From Candidatus Melainabacteria bacterium (lineage in GTDB: Bacteria > Cyanobacteriota > Vampirovibrionia > Obscuribacterales > Obscuribacteraceae), in NCBI GenBank assembly GCA_016212515.1, contig JACRFZ010000045.1, positions 24,721 to 88,720 of the forward strand: 64,000 bases of DNA, given 5' to 3'. Shown here piece after piece: positions 44,214 through 52,079 of this stretch. The notes beneath the pieces were generated by a model, which was not told the DNA's origin, ran no database searches, and saw nothing but the letters and a program-made list of their open reading frames with translations. The stretch's first letter is position 1. Each line of letters starts with the position of its first letter. Both the position numbers and the translations under genes were made by a program.

Positions 44214-44574
44214 CGCCGCCACCGCCGTTGATATCGCCGATGTCGCCATCGTCGAGTTCATCGGGGCGGCGTTGACGGCGTTTTCTTGCCAGAGGCGGAG
44301 CGGAGAGATTGGCTGAATTTCCGCGCGATTTGCAAGATGCCGAAGACCCATCCGAAGACGAGTCACAGACATCGCCACAACAATCGGAAGCGAGGGCACG
44401 GCTCTGGGGGCTATTGCTTTCGCAGCAGTCACTGCCGCATTCAGAGCAGTCGCCGCCGCAGTCGGAGCAGTCACTGCCGCAGTCGCAGTCGCAACCCCCG
44501 GAATCGTCGATGAAGAACTGGCGGGGATTGAAAAGGCGGCTGAAGAGGTTGATAAATTCTTTCAAGATCGGCAT
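44203..44574 (-). CDS. Cys-rich tandem-motif protein
   Basis: This 123-residue protein has GAGGG before its ATG. Residues about 26-55 form a cysteine ladder (GCDCDCGSDCSDCGGDCSEC followed by GSDCCESNS) with one more cluster near 70-80. The N-terminus is a helix with FINLFSRLFNPRQFF, and the C-terminus is Gly/Asp-rich (GGGGDDD). Such a pattern can bind zinc, copper or an Fe-S cluster, or be a precursor peptide for modification. Its last codons overlap the acyltransferase start. No recognised family, although it resembles short Asp/Cys-rich proteins of unknown function. Confidence 0.68.
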   Translation of the reverse strand: MPILKEFINLFSRLFNPRQFFIDDSGGCDCDCGSDCSDCGGDCSECGSDCCESNSPQSRALASDCCGDVCDSSSDGSSASCKSRGNSANLSAPPLARKRRQRRPDELDDGDIGDINGGGGDDD

Positions 44575-44666
44575 TGAGAGCCCTCATAGTCAGTTGCAAG
44601 AACCATCTCAGTGGCTAGAGACGGCGTTCGGCAAAAGCCAAGCCGGAAGCAATCAGGAGTTTCTGG

Positions 44667-44954
44667 TCACTTCCGGCAAGAACAGTTGCTGCAGTTTGAG
44701 CACTGCGGTTCCATCAGCAGTGTCACAGGGCGGGCGCAAGTCTTTCCGACAGCAGCATCGCCCGGTTCTCGCTGATCAGCCGGCAGTTCAGCCATGGCTT
44801 TGTCAAAGACTTCCTTGGCATGCTTGCCGCAGATCCCGCATTGTGTGCTCACACCGGTAGATTTGGCCAGATCACGGAAGCGCCTGATGCCACCTTCCAT
44901 GACAGCCTTTCGAATTGCACCGTCGGTGACGGCATGGCAGCTACAGATATACAT
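44667..44954 (-). CDS. bfd: Bacterioferritin-associated ferredoxin-like protein
   Basis: This 95-residue protein has GAGG before its ATG. Four cysteines, C4 and C6 (YICSCHAVTDGAIRKAV) then C39 and C42 (STQCGICGKHAKEVF), give the C-x-C-x32-C-x2-C spacing of Bfd [2Fe-2S] ferredoxins, which pass electrons to bacterioferritin to release iron. A C-terminal extension has extra cysteines (EPQCSNCSNCSCRK), which is unusual. No bacterioferritin gene is in the window. NirB-like or NifU-like BFD roles are possible. Confidence 0.85.
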   Translation of the reverse strand: MYICSCHAVTDGAIRKAVMEGGIRRFRDLAKSTGVSTQCGICGKHAKEVFDKAMAELPADQREPGDAAVGKTCARPVTLLMEPQCSNCSNCSCRK

Positions 44955-44975
44955 GATTGACCTCACTACAAACTG

Positions 44976-45003
44976 GGCTGTCGTGGGCTAGCCCACGACA
45001 GCC
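44976..45003. repeat. Perfect 28-bp palindrome upstream of bfd
   Basis: Arms of 14 bases (GGCTGTCGTGGGCT and its complement) meet without a loop. Its centre contains GCTAGC, like the recurring spacer words. It lies just upstream of the bfd ribosome site and may be an operator or the end of the upstream transcript. Confidence 0.7.
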
Positions 45004-45077
45004 ACTGGTTGATGAAAGAAGCACACCCCAAGAGCGTACTTCCGTACTATGCCGCCCGGTTCAGGCAGCGAAGGCCG

Positions 45078-46256
45078 TCACACGACGATGCGCGTGAAAG
45101 CCGGCATGTGATCGGAGAGTTCGCTGTAGAACCAGCGCTCTCCCTTGCCTTCCAGGGGCAGCGGAATCCAGACCGGGGCTAGCTGGTTCTCAGCAAAACC
45201 CCGGGCAAAGAAACCGTCGAACTGACCGTTGGCCTTGCCCTTGTAGAAGTAGGTGGAGCGACCATCCGGATTCGGCACCAGCACAAAGCCTGCGGCCATG
45301 AGCGGCTCGATTTCCTTGGTCTCGGGGCTGTCGATGGCGGCATTCATATCGCCACCGAGGATGGTGGGACCGAAGACGGTGCCTTCACCTTCTTGCCGCA
45401 CGATGTCGCCCACAAGCATCTCGAACTGCAGGCGCCGAATCGGTGCCGTCTCTTCCGGACCACCCAGATTGCTCTTGGTGTGCATATCGATGACGCTGAA
45501 CTCCAGCCCCGTGCTCACGTCCCGCACCTTGCGCTGCAAAGCCGGACGCAGTGTTGTCTTCCACTCGGGATGACCGGGAATGTCGGTCAGGTAGTCGTGG
45601 TAGTAGGGCTGCCCCAACCACTTGATACGCGGGTGGAAAAGAATGCCCACCGCCTGGCCGCGCTTGTTGCGATGGCTGACGTTCAGGCCGTAGCCTGTCT
45701 CATTGGAGAGAAACTTGAGGGCATCGCGGTTGGTCTCCTGGAAGAGAAGGATGTGACCGCGCTTGATGAACCACTTGAGCGGTTCCACCAGCCGTTGCGC
45801 CTTGGGCAAATCGAGCAAGTGGCCGTTGAAGCTGACCACCACGATGTCGCCCTCGTCGGTGCACTCGGGAAGATGACCGAACATCTTATCGAGAGCCCGT
45901 TGCACTTGCTCCGGTGTGGGAGGCGTCCAGACCTTCTTGGCCGGTGCCTCAGCAACCACCGTCGCCGGCTTGTCGCTGCCCTCAGCTATCGGAGTCGCCA
46001 CCACCACCGGTGCGGCATCCTGAGGCGGCAACGACGCCACCAGGGCGGCGGTCGCAGCATCGGTCGGCAGATCTTGCAGGCAAGCCCGAAGCGCTCTGCC
46101 GTGCACGTGCAGTTCATGCAGGGTGTCCAGGGCCCAGTTGTAGCGGCCGGCGCGAATACAAGACTCGATCAGCGCTAGCTGAGCCTTGTACTGTTCCAGA
46201 GCCTGGAACGCCAGTGCTTTACCGTCCTGTTCTTTCTCGTTGTTTTCACTTGTCAT
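45078..46256 (-). CDS. Endonuclease/exonuclease/phosphatase-superfamily protein
   Basis: This 392-residue protein has GAGGACTC about 15 bases before its ATG. The C-terminal two-thirds is an EEP (Exo III/DNase I/IPPase) domain with SFNGHL near 142, LFQETN near 172 (Glu174 as a metal ligand), DMHTKSN, GGDMNAAI near 313 and a final SDHMPAF. The N-terminal ~110 residues are a helical region and a Pro/Ala-rich linker (APVVVATPIAEGSDKPATVV). Substrate may be DNA, RNA or a phosphodiester lipid; the motif set does not decide. It lies between the paralogous unknown gene and bfd. Confidence 0.85.
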   Translation of the reverse strand: MTSENNEKEQDGKALAFQALEQYKAQLALIESCIRAGRYNWALDTLHELHVHGRALRACLQDLPTDAATAALVASLPPQDAAPVVVATPIAEGSDKPATVVAEAPAKKVWTPPTPEQVQRALDKMFGHLPECTDEGDIVVVSFNGHLLDLPKAQRLVEPLKWFIKRGHILLFQETNRDALKFLSNETGYGLNVSHRNKRGQAVGILFHPRIKWLGQPYYHDYLTDIPGHPEWKTTLRPALQRKVRDVSTGLEFSVIDMHTKSNLGGPEETAPIRRLQFEMLVGDIVRQEGEGTVFGPTILGGDMNAAIDSPETKEIEPLMAAGFVLVPNPDGRSTYFYKGKANGQFDGFFARGFAENQLAPVWIPLPLEGKGERWFYSELSDHMPAFTRIVV

Positions 46257-46357
46257 AAAACTTTGAGTCCTCAGTTTTTGTCCTTGAGCTGCCTTTCTCG
46301 CTTCTCTAGAGCGAGGCTCTCGGACCTTGATTTCAGTTAGAGTTCAGGAACACTGCT

Positions 46358-46412
46358 AGAAAGCCGCCCGGGAGCGGGGGAAAGCCGTGAGGCTCTCCCC
46401 CTCCCGGGCGGC
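46358..46412 (-). terminator. Strong terminator of the 46439-47242 gene
   Basis: A perfect 12-bp outer stem (GCCGCCCGGGAG with its complement) and a GC-rich inner stem are followed on the minus strand by TTTCT. Confidence 0.8.
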
Positions 46413-46438
46413 CCTAGTTGTCTAAGGGAGCGCCTCGC

Positions 46439-47242
46439 CTAGCGACGCCCACCGCAGGGGCGGTGGAAGTGCTCGACGCGGCGGCTCGACAAGGTGACGT
46501 TCACGTTCTCGCCCGCGAGCTTGCGCTCGATGAGGGCGATCTCCTTCTTGCCGACCTGCTGCTTGGCGCAGGCGTAGACGTCCGCCCCCCAGAGCTGACG
46601 GAAGCGGTTGCCGTACTTTTCGGCCCGCTCGTGACCGAAGAAGGGCAGCTTGCTGACCGCGTCCAAGCGCTTGTGCTCGGGCATGGCCTGCACCGCCGCC
46701 TGGTTCTCGGGCAGGGGAGCGAGTTCCACCTTGTACCAGAGCCCGCCGAGGCGCACGTACTTGTGCTTGCCTTCGCCCTCCACGTCCACGATCTCGTAGT
46801 CCTTGCGGAACTTGTAGCGGCGACGGGGGCTGGGCGCCGGCAGGCAGAGCAAGCCGGTCTCGGGGTGCACGTAGAGGCCGCCGACCTTGTAGCCGTAGGG
46901 CTGGCAGATCAGTTCGCCACCCTCGACGGTGACGTTGGTATCCACCAGCCAGGACACCTCCTCGCGCAGGCGCCGCCCGAGCGCGGAGTTGGCCGGGGCG
47001 TCGGCGCAGATCTCGGAGTAGACGTCGTCCCAGAGGCGACCCACCTGCTTGCGCAAGAAGCGCTCCAGCGGGGCGCGGAAGAGACGGCTGTTGTCGTCCC
47101 AACCGTGCCGTCCGGGGCTCATGGGCTCGCGCGAGGGCAACTCGTCCGGGCGCTGCAGCAGGCGCATGAAGCCCTTCTTGCAGCGGTGGGAGGAGTCGGA
47201 CCGAGGGCGATCCACGAGCACGTTCATCATGTTCTTCTTCAT
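46439..47242 (-). CDS. Unknown basic protein, long paralogue of 24667-25125
   Basis: This 267-residue protein has AGGAAACTGC before the ATG. Its N-terminal half is homologous to the 152-residue protein at 24667-25125 (FLRKQVGRLWDDVYSEI, LYVHPETGLLC). The extra C-terminal half includes YKFRKDYEIVDVEGEGKHKY, RLGGLWYKVELAPLP and a Lys-rich segment with KKEIALIERKLAGE. It is very basic (pI clearly above 9), so nucleic-acid binding is plausible. It sits at the end of the strand unit that carries the RNA ligase. No known domain. Confidence 0.78.
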   Translation of the reverse strand: MKKNMMNVLVDRPRSDSSHRCKKGFMRLLQRPDELPSREPMSPGRHGWDDNSRLFRAPLERFLRKQVGRLWDDVYSEICADAPANSALGRRLREEVSWLVDTNVTVEGGELICQPYGYKVGGLYVHPETGLLCLPAPSPRRRYKFRKDYEIVDVEGEGKHKYVRLGGLWYKVELAPLPENQAAVQAMPEHKRLDAVSKLPFFGHERAEKYGNRFRQLWGADVYACAKQQVGKKEIALIERKLAGENVNVTLSSRRVEHFHRPCGGRR

Positions 47243-47386
47243 GCAGTTTCCTGAATTGGCGTGAAAATTTGCATCGGACCTTGGTCCAGGATGCGTTGAA
47301 GCGCTCGGGTCTCAGGCAAGAAACTCGAGAGCGACTTTTGACCGGCAGCCAAGAGCAAGACAAGCCCGCAAGCGCCGGTCATTCCG

Positions 47387-48580
47387 TCAGGCAGCCACAC
47401 CCTGGGCTTCCAGCCAGGTGAGGAACTTGCCGCAGACGGTCTTGTGGTAAGCGGTGCACTCCTCCGGAGGCACCAGACCAAGCAGATAAGCGCGCTTGTC
47501 TTTGCGCTTACCGCTCAGGGAAGCAGCCGTCATCAGCTCATCCTTCAGCTTATCGGCCAGGGCCTGAACTTCTGCGTCCAGGTCGGCAAAGCGGCTGTCG
47601 AAAGAACCGTCCATGAGGCGCATCATCACGTATCGATGCGTGAGCTTCTCGCCCAGCATGAGCGACACATAGCCGGCGTACTTGAACTTGACGCGCCGCC
47701 CATCGGCAAAGCGCACCACGAAGCCCTCCTCATTGTGGTAGGTGGGCTCCTTCACAACCTCCAGCAGTTCAGCCAGGCCCTTGCCCTGCCAGCGCCTGGT
47801 CAATTCCAGGTTGAGGCGGCGGCTCAGGTCCTCCAGCCGGTCGTACTCCAGATCTTCCAGGCTGCGCCGGTGGCGCGCACCCAGCAGAATGAAGTCCTCC
47901 CGGTCGCCGTAGTCGACGATGACATGGGTCTCAGGGTGAATCAGCTCACACAAGAGAGTCAGGTCCTGATCGAGGACACCGGGCTGTAGCCAGTGCGACG
48001 CACGCTGCGAGAGCATGCGATTGGCTATAAGCGACGAGGCGCTCAGAAACGAACCACGGGTGGTGCCAAGCAGCCGCCCCTGGAACTGAAAGATGATGGC
48101 CAGATGCCCATCCTGCTTGAGAGTAGCAGTGAAGGGCTGGGCCAGCACCTGCAGGTCGGAAGTCTCGGCGTGTTCGCCGTAGTTGAAGAACTTCTCGAAA
48201 GGCAGGGCCACAAGGGAAGCCCGGCGGCTGAAGACAATGCCGCGGCAGAGCCTGAGCACCGGCGTCCAACCGGAGGGGAACTTGTGCAGAGTGTTGTGAG
48301 CGACCGGCGTGTAGTTGAGCCCGATCAAAGGCAGGTCGGGGTGGAAGAAAGGCTTGCACACGGCGGTGACCGGCGGCATGCCGGGCAGACGCTCGTAGCC
48401 GAAACAATCGGCCATGAGCTTTTCGTTGGCAGGTTCGCTCTTCCAGCGGCGAAAGCCCTCGTCGCTCTTGACCCTGGCGGAGACCAGGGCGCGGATGAAG
48501 ACCTTGAGGTGATTGAGCGCCTCAAGCATGACGGGATCAGCACCAGTGGCGCGATTCCGCCTGGCATTCAAAGAATTCAT
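47387..48580 (-). CDS. T4 Rnl1-like RNA ligase
   Basis: This is a 397-residue ATP-dependent RNA ligase of the Rnl1 family. Nucleotidyltransferase motifs occur in order: RGIVF (about 113), KFFNYGE (130-136), motif I ATLKQDGHLA with the adenylated Lys155, CELIHPETHV for motif III (about 211), EEGFVV for motif IV (284-289) and RVKFK for motif V (296-300). Such ligases join 5'-phosphate and 3'-hydroxyl ends and repair cleaved tRNAs. No polynucleotide kinase is encoded nearby, which repair would require. GAGAGG precedes the ATG. A membrane gene lies 38 bases upstream. This is usually a phage or mobile gene. Confidence 0.92.
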   Translation of the reverse strand: MNSLNARRNRATGADPVMLEALNHLKVFIRALVSARVKSDEGFRRWKSEPANEKLMADCFGYERLPGMPPVTAVCKPFFHPDLPLIGLNYTPVAHNTLHKFPSGWTPVLRLCRGIVFSRRASLVALPFEKFFNYGEHAETSDLQVLAQPFTATLKQDGHLAIIFQFQGRLLGTTRGSFLSASSLIANRMLSQRASHWLQPGVLDQDLTLLCELIHPETHVIVDYGDREDFILLGARHRRSLEDLEYDRLEDLSRRLNLELTRRWQGKGLAELLEVVKEPTYHNEEGFVVRFADGRRVKFKYAGYVSLMLGEKLTHRYVMMRLMDGSFDSRFADLDAEVQALADKLKDELMTAASLSGKRKDKRAYLLGLVPPEECTAYHKTVCGKFLTWLEAQGVAA

Positions 48581-48618
48581 AGACAAACCTCTCAAGAGTT
48601 AGCTTTTGATCGAGCCGG

Positions 48619-48951
48619 TCAGAAGCCGGTGGCACCACTGGCAATGGTATAGAGAGCGGCGGCGATGGTCAGAACCGCCACGACAAGCGCGCCCCAGGCA
48701 AGCCCCGTACCAAGAGCACGGGAAACCTCGGGAAAGCTCTTGCCCTGCTTGCGCACCATGTAGCCGCGCAGGACGCCGGCGCCCAGCACCACAGCCACCA
48801 TGGGAACCCACAGGAAGCTGACGATGGAAACGACGGCAGCCCCCAGAAGGAGGGTGTAGTAGCCGAAAAAGCCGCCCAGGGTGGAAACGAGGATGACAGC
48901 CACAATGCCCGCAACCCACTTGAGGGGAGCAGGCCAATTCGCGAAGTTCAT
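48619..48951 (-). CDS. Small membrane protein, unknown
   Basis: This 110-residue protein has AAAGGA before its ATG. Three hydrophobic segments lie at about 11-31, 33-61 and 83-104, with a charged loop (RGYMVRKQGKSFPEVSR) between the last two. There is no known family. It sits between the NAD synthetase terminator and the RNA ligase and probably shares a transcript with the ligase. Confidence 0.75.
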   Translation of the reverse strand: MNFANWPAPLKWVAGIVAVILVSTLGGFFGYYTLLLGAAVVSIVSFLWVPMVAVVLGAGVLRGYMVRKQGKSFPEVSRALGTGLAWGALVVAVLTIAAALYTIASGATGF

Positions 48952-48995
48952 TGCGATTTCCTTTCCTTCGCACTGAAAATCTGTTCTTGGAACAC

Positions 48996-49029
48996 CAAAA
49001 ACAAAGGCGGTGATCTTGCGACCACCGCC
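48996..49029 (-). terminator. Terminator after the NAD synthetase fusion
   Basis: On the minus strand GGCGGTG pairs with CACCGCC around a 10-base loop and is followed by TTTGTTTTT. It should end most transcription of the NAD cluster before the RNA ligase. Confidence 0.7.
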
Positions 49030-49090
49030 CTTGAAATCAGCACCAGATGCCGCCGGACCTAACGAGTTCCGACAGCACAGGTCTTTGGGA

Positions 49091-49810
49091 CTAGACCTTG
49101 ACCAGAGGCAAGATGTCAGCCGACTGGACGAGCTCGATGCCGGCCGCTTCGAACGCCGCCTTGGTAGCCTCGGGGTCGCCGAAGCTGGGGCTGGCGTCTT
49201 CCACCACACGCACCTTGATGCGCTTGCCCTTGTACTCCAGGCGGGCAGCATGCAGAGCGCTCATGGCCAGGCAGATATCGAAAGTGACGCCTTCCAGCGT
49301 CAGCTCGATCTCATCGGCGCCGGCCTTGTCGGCCTGGGCAAACATCTCCTCGGCTAGACCAGTGGACTGCCCGATGAAGGGATAGAGCGCCTTGATCTCG
49401 GCGGGGGCGTCGATGCCGTTGTCGTAGAAAGCCGAATTGCTGTCCACGCGCGGGTCCTGCCCCTTACGCACGGTGAAGTTCACCTTGGAGCGGTCGAGGT
49501 TCGGGTGAAACTCGGCATCCTCGGTGTTCTGCGTACCATGAACGGTCCAGAGCGTCTGCTCCATGCCGCAGATGATCGCCTTGTCGAAGGGCTTCTTGCC
49601 CGGGTGCATGGTGTAGTAATTGACGTGGTCGGCCGGATGCCAGTCCTGGCTGTCCCAGATCCAATCCCAGCGGATCTCGTTGGTGACCCGGTTGGCCACA
49701 TCGATGACCGAATCGACGAAGGCAGCGACCGCCAGCGTTCCGTTGAAGCGGAAGCAGTTCTGGTAGTCGACGCGACCGAGGACGCGGAAGACTTTCGGGG
49801 TGGGGTTCAT
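49091..49810 (-). CDS. Possible internally initiated nicotinamidase from the same frame
   Basis: An in-frame ATG (Met734 of the fusion) is preceded by AAAGGACTTACTGTC, with the same AAAGGA core and spacing as the start of the gene at 33266-33583. It would give a free 239-residue nicotinamidase. Either the fusion arose by loss of a stop codon, or both forms are made. This is a candidate start only. Confidence 0.4.
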   Translation of the reverse strand: MNPTPKVFRVLGRVDYQNCFRFNGTLAVAAFVDSVIDVANRVTNEIRWDWIWDSQDWHPADHVNYYTMHPGKKPFDKAIICGMEQTLWTVHGTQNTEDAEFHPNLDRSKVNFTVRKGQDPRVDSNSAFYDNGIDAPAEIKALYPFIGQSTGLAEEMFAQADKAGADEIELTLEGVTFDICLAMSALHAARLEYKGKRIKVRVVEDASPSFGDPEATKAAFEAAGIELVQSADILPLVKV

Positions 49811-52009
49811 GACAGTAAGTCCTTTGGTTTCGATGGCGGCAGCGGTTTCCGCTCCGCCTGGTTTGGTCACCGCACCGTTTTTGACAACGGGCGGCAGCTT
49901 GGCGATTTCTCCATCGACAAAGCCCAACCAGATATCCCCGTCGGCGTCGCTCGGCATCCGCCAGTCACCGCGAGGCGAGAGGCTGATGGAGCCGACCTTC
50001 GGGCCATCCGGCACGCAGGAGCGCTTGAACTGGTTGTCGAAGAAACGCACCAGGAAGTCGCGCAGCCACTTGAGCAGATCGGCTTCGCTGTAATCCTGGT
50101 TGAACTTTGCGTGGCGCGCCAGATAGAGCATCTTTTCGGGGGTCATGCCGAAGCGCACCATGTAGTACAGGAAGAAGTCCACCAGCTCATAAGGACCGAC
50201 TTTTTCCTCGGTCTTCTGAGCGATCTTGCCGTCCTTGCCCGCAGGCAAGAGTTCCGGTGAGATCTCGGTTTCGACGATGTCCACCAGGGTGACCCGGGTA
50301 GCGCCTTCGAAGACTTTCAGCGCCGCCCAGTGCACCAGGAACTTGACCAGAGTCTTGGGCACCGAACAGTTGACGTTGTACATGGACATGTGGTCACCGT
50401 TGTAGGTGCACCAGCCTTTGGCCAGTTCCGACACGTCACCCGTGCCGATGACAAAGCCATTGTCCATGAGGATCTTCGTGCGCATGCGAGCCTGCACGTT
50501 CTCGAAGTAGAGGTCCTTCAACTCCGTGCCCGTAGCCACGGCGTTGTCCTGAGCAGCCACCAGCTTGGCGGTGAAGCTCTCCACATCAAGCCCGTCCAGG
50601 TCGATGCCGAAAGGCTTGTGACCTTCCTCCTGCATCTGCGCCAGGCAAGCCTTGCGGATGTCCACCTCGTGCGGGGTGATACCCAGGTGCTGCATGAGAG
50701 CGTGAGCGTTGCCCTTGGTGCGGGCAGTGGTGCCGTAGCCCGGCATGGTGTAGCCGTGGATGTTGCTGCGCGGCATGCCCAGCATGTCGAAGGTGCGCAC
50801 GGCAGCGATCAGGGCCAGGGTGCTATCCAATCCACCGGAGACACCGATGGTCACCTTGGGCGCCTTGCCGCTACGCTGACGCATGCGATCAAGACGCTTG
50901 GCCAGAGCCGCCGTCTGGATGTTGAAGATCTCGTTGCAGCGCAAATCCAGCGTAGCCTTGTCCTTGGGCACGAAGGGATGGGCGTCCACGAAGCGCTGCA
51001 ACTTCTCGGGGCGGGACACTTCGCCCACCTGGAATGCCACCTGCCGGAAAATGCGCATGGCGGCAAACTGGGTCTGGCAGTCGGCGAAGGTGGGATTGGT
51101 CAGACGTTCCTGCGACAGGCGCTCCAGGTCGATGTCGGCGCTCAAGAGCAGACTTTCGCGCTCGAAACGCTGATTTTCAGCCAGGAAGCTGCCGTTCTCG
51201 CAGATCATGGAGTGCCCGCTGAAGACCACGTCGGTGGTGGATTCGTGCACGCCCGACGAAGTGTAGATGTAGGCACAGATGTTGTGGGAAGCGCGACTGG
51301 AGACAAGCTCGCGCCGGTAAGCCATCTTGCCCACCAGTTCGTTGCTGGCGGAAAGATTGACCACCACCAGGGCGTTGTTGAGCGCCGCCAGGTGACCGGG
51401 CGTGATGGGCGCCCAGGCGTCCTCGCAGATCTCGGCACCAATAACCAGCTCCGGCAGGTCGCTGGCGGTGAAGAGCAGGTCCACACCAATGGGCACTACT
51501 TCGTCAAAGAGCCGCACATAATTGGTCTCGCCCAGAGCAGTGGAAGCAACGAACCAGCGCTTCTCGTAGAACTCCTTGTAGTTGGGCAGGAAGGTCTTGG
51601 GCACGATACCCAGAACCGCACCCCGGCTCACAGCCACGGCGCAGTTGAAGAGCTTGTTGTCCACCGAAAGCGGCATGCCCACGAAGACGATGCCGCTGAA
51701 CTGACGGCTGGCATCCCTGACCTGGCGCAGAGCATCGAGACTACCTTGCAAGAGCGCTTTCTGCTGGAAGAGGTCGGCGCAGGTATAGCCGGTCAAGCCC
51801 AGCTCGGGAAAAACCAGCACCTTGATGCCGCGGGCTTCCGCCAGCGCCATCAGCAAAACAGTCTCGGCGGCGTTGAAAGCCGGATTCCCCACGGAGAGCT
51901 TGGGCACTGCCGAGCCGACCTTGAGGAAGCCGAGATTGGAGATAGAGGCAGAAGAAGGTGCGGCGACGATTGCCGTCCGCGCCCTGGTTTTCATGTTTTC
52001 ATTTGTCAT
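49091..52009 (-). CDS. NAD synthetase fused to a nicotinamidase
   Basis: This 972-residue protein joins two enzymes. Residues 1 to about 700 are a glutamine-dependent NAD+ synthetase of the long (mycobacterial-type) form. The glutaminase has Glu69 (VFPELGLTGYT), Lys138 and Cys195 (GAEICEDAW), and the synthetase P-loop is SGGLDST at 391-397. After an Ala/Gly/Lys linker, residues 738-972 read as a nicotinamidase/isochorismatase domain: VDYQN with Asp748, DWHPADH metal ligands (789-795), Lys849 in VRKG, and Cys913 in GVTFDIC at the catalytic cysteine position. A normal NadE ends near 680, so the extra ~290 residues are a genuine added domain. Met734 has its own ribosome-like site. It ends a cluster with PRPP synthetase, PncB and NadD. 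Confidence 0.9.
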   Translation of the reverse strand: MTNENMKTRARTAIVAAPSSASISNLGFLKVGSAVPKLSVGNPAFNAAETVLLMALAEARGIKVLVFPELGLTGYTCADLFQQKALLQGSLDALRQVRDASRQFSGIVFVGMPLSVDNKLFNCAVAVSRGAVLGIVPKTFLPNYKEFYEKRWFVASTALGETNYVRLFDEVVPIGVDLLFTASDLPELVIGAEICEDAWAPITPGHLAALNNALVVVNLSASNELVGKMAYRRELVSSRASHNICAYIYTSSGVHESTTDVVFSGHSMICENGSFLAENQRFERESLLLSADIDLERLSQERLTNPTFADCQTQFAAMRIFRQVAFQVGEVSRPEKLQRFVDAHPFVPKDKATLDLRCNEIFNIQTAALAKRLDRMRQRSGKAPKVTIGVSGGLDSTLALIAAVRTFDMLGMPRSNIHGYTMPGYGTTARTKGNAHALMQHLGITPHEVDIRKACLAQMQEEGHKPFGIDLDGLDVESFTAKLVAAQDNAVATGTELKDLYFENVQARMRTKILMDNGFVIGTGDVSELAKGWCTYNGDHMSMYNVNCSVPKTLVKFLVHWAALKVFEGATRVTLVDIVETEISPELLPAGKDGKIAQKTEEKVGPYELVDFFLYYMVRFGMTPEKMLYLARHAKFNQDYSEADLLKWLRDFLVRFFDNQFKRSCVPDGPKVGSISLSPRGDWRMPSDADGDIWLGFVDGEIAKLPPVVKNGAVTKPGGAETAAAIETKGLTVMNPTPKVFRVLGRVDYQNCFRFNGTLAVAAFVDSVIDVANRVTNEIRWDWIWDSQDWHPADHVNYYTMHPGKKPFDKAIICGMEQTLWTVHGTQNTEDAEFHPNLDRSKVNFTVRKGQDPRVDSNSAFYDNGIDAPAEIKALYPFIGQSTGLAEEMFAQADKAGADEIELTLEGVTFDICLAMSALHAARLEYKGKRIKVRVVEDASPSFGDPEATKAAFEAAGIELVQSADILPLVKV

Positions 52010-52079
52010 AAGTACAGTCCTCAGGCTTTCGAGCCTCAGCGGATTGGGAGGAGGGTTTGCTTTGCCTGCGGAATTACCG

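Noticed and set aside
46422..47363. Second minus-strand frame over the 46439-47242 gene
   Set aside because: It is a +1 frame rich in Arg/Ala/Gly without a ribosome site. The other frame matches its paralogue.
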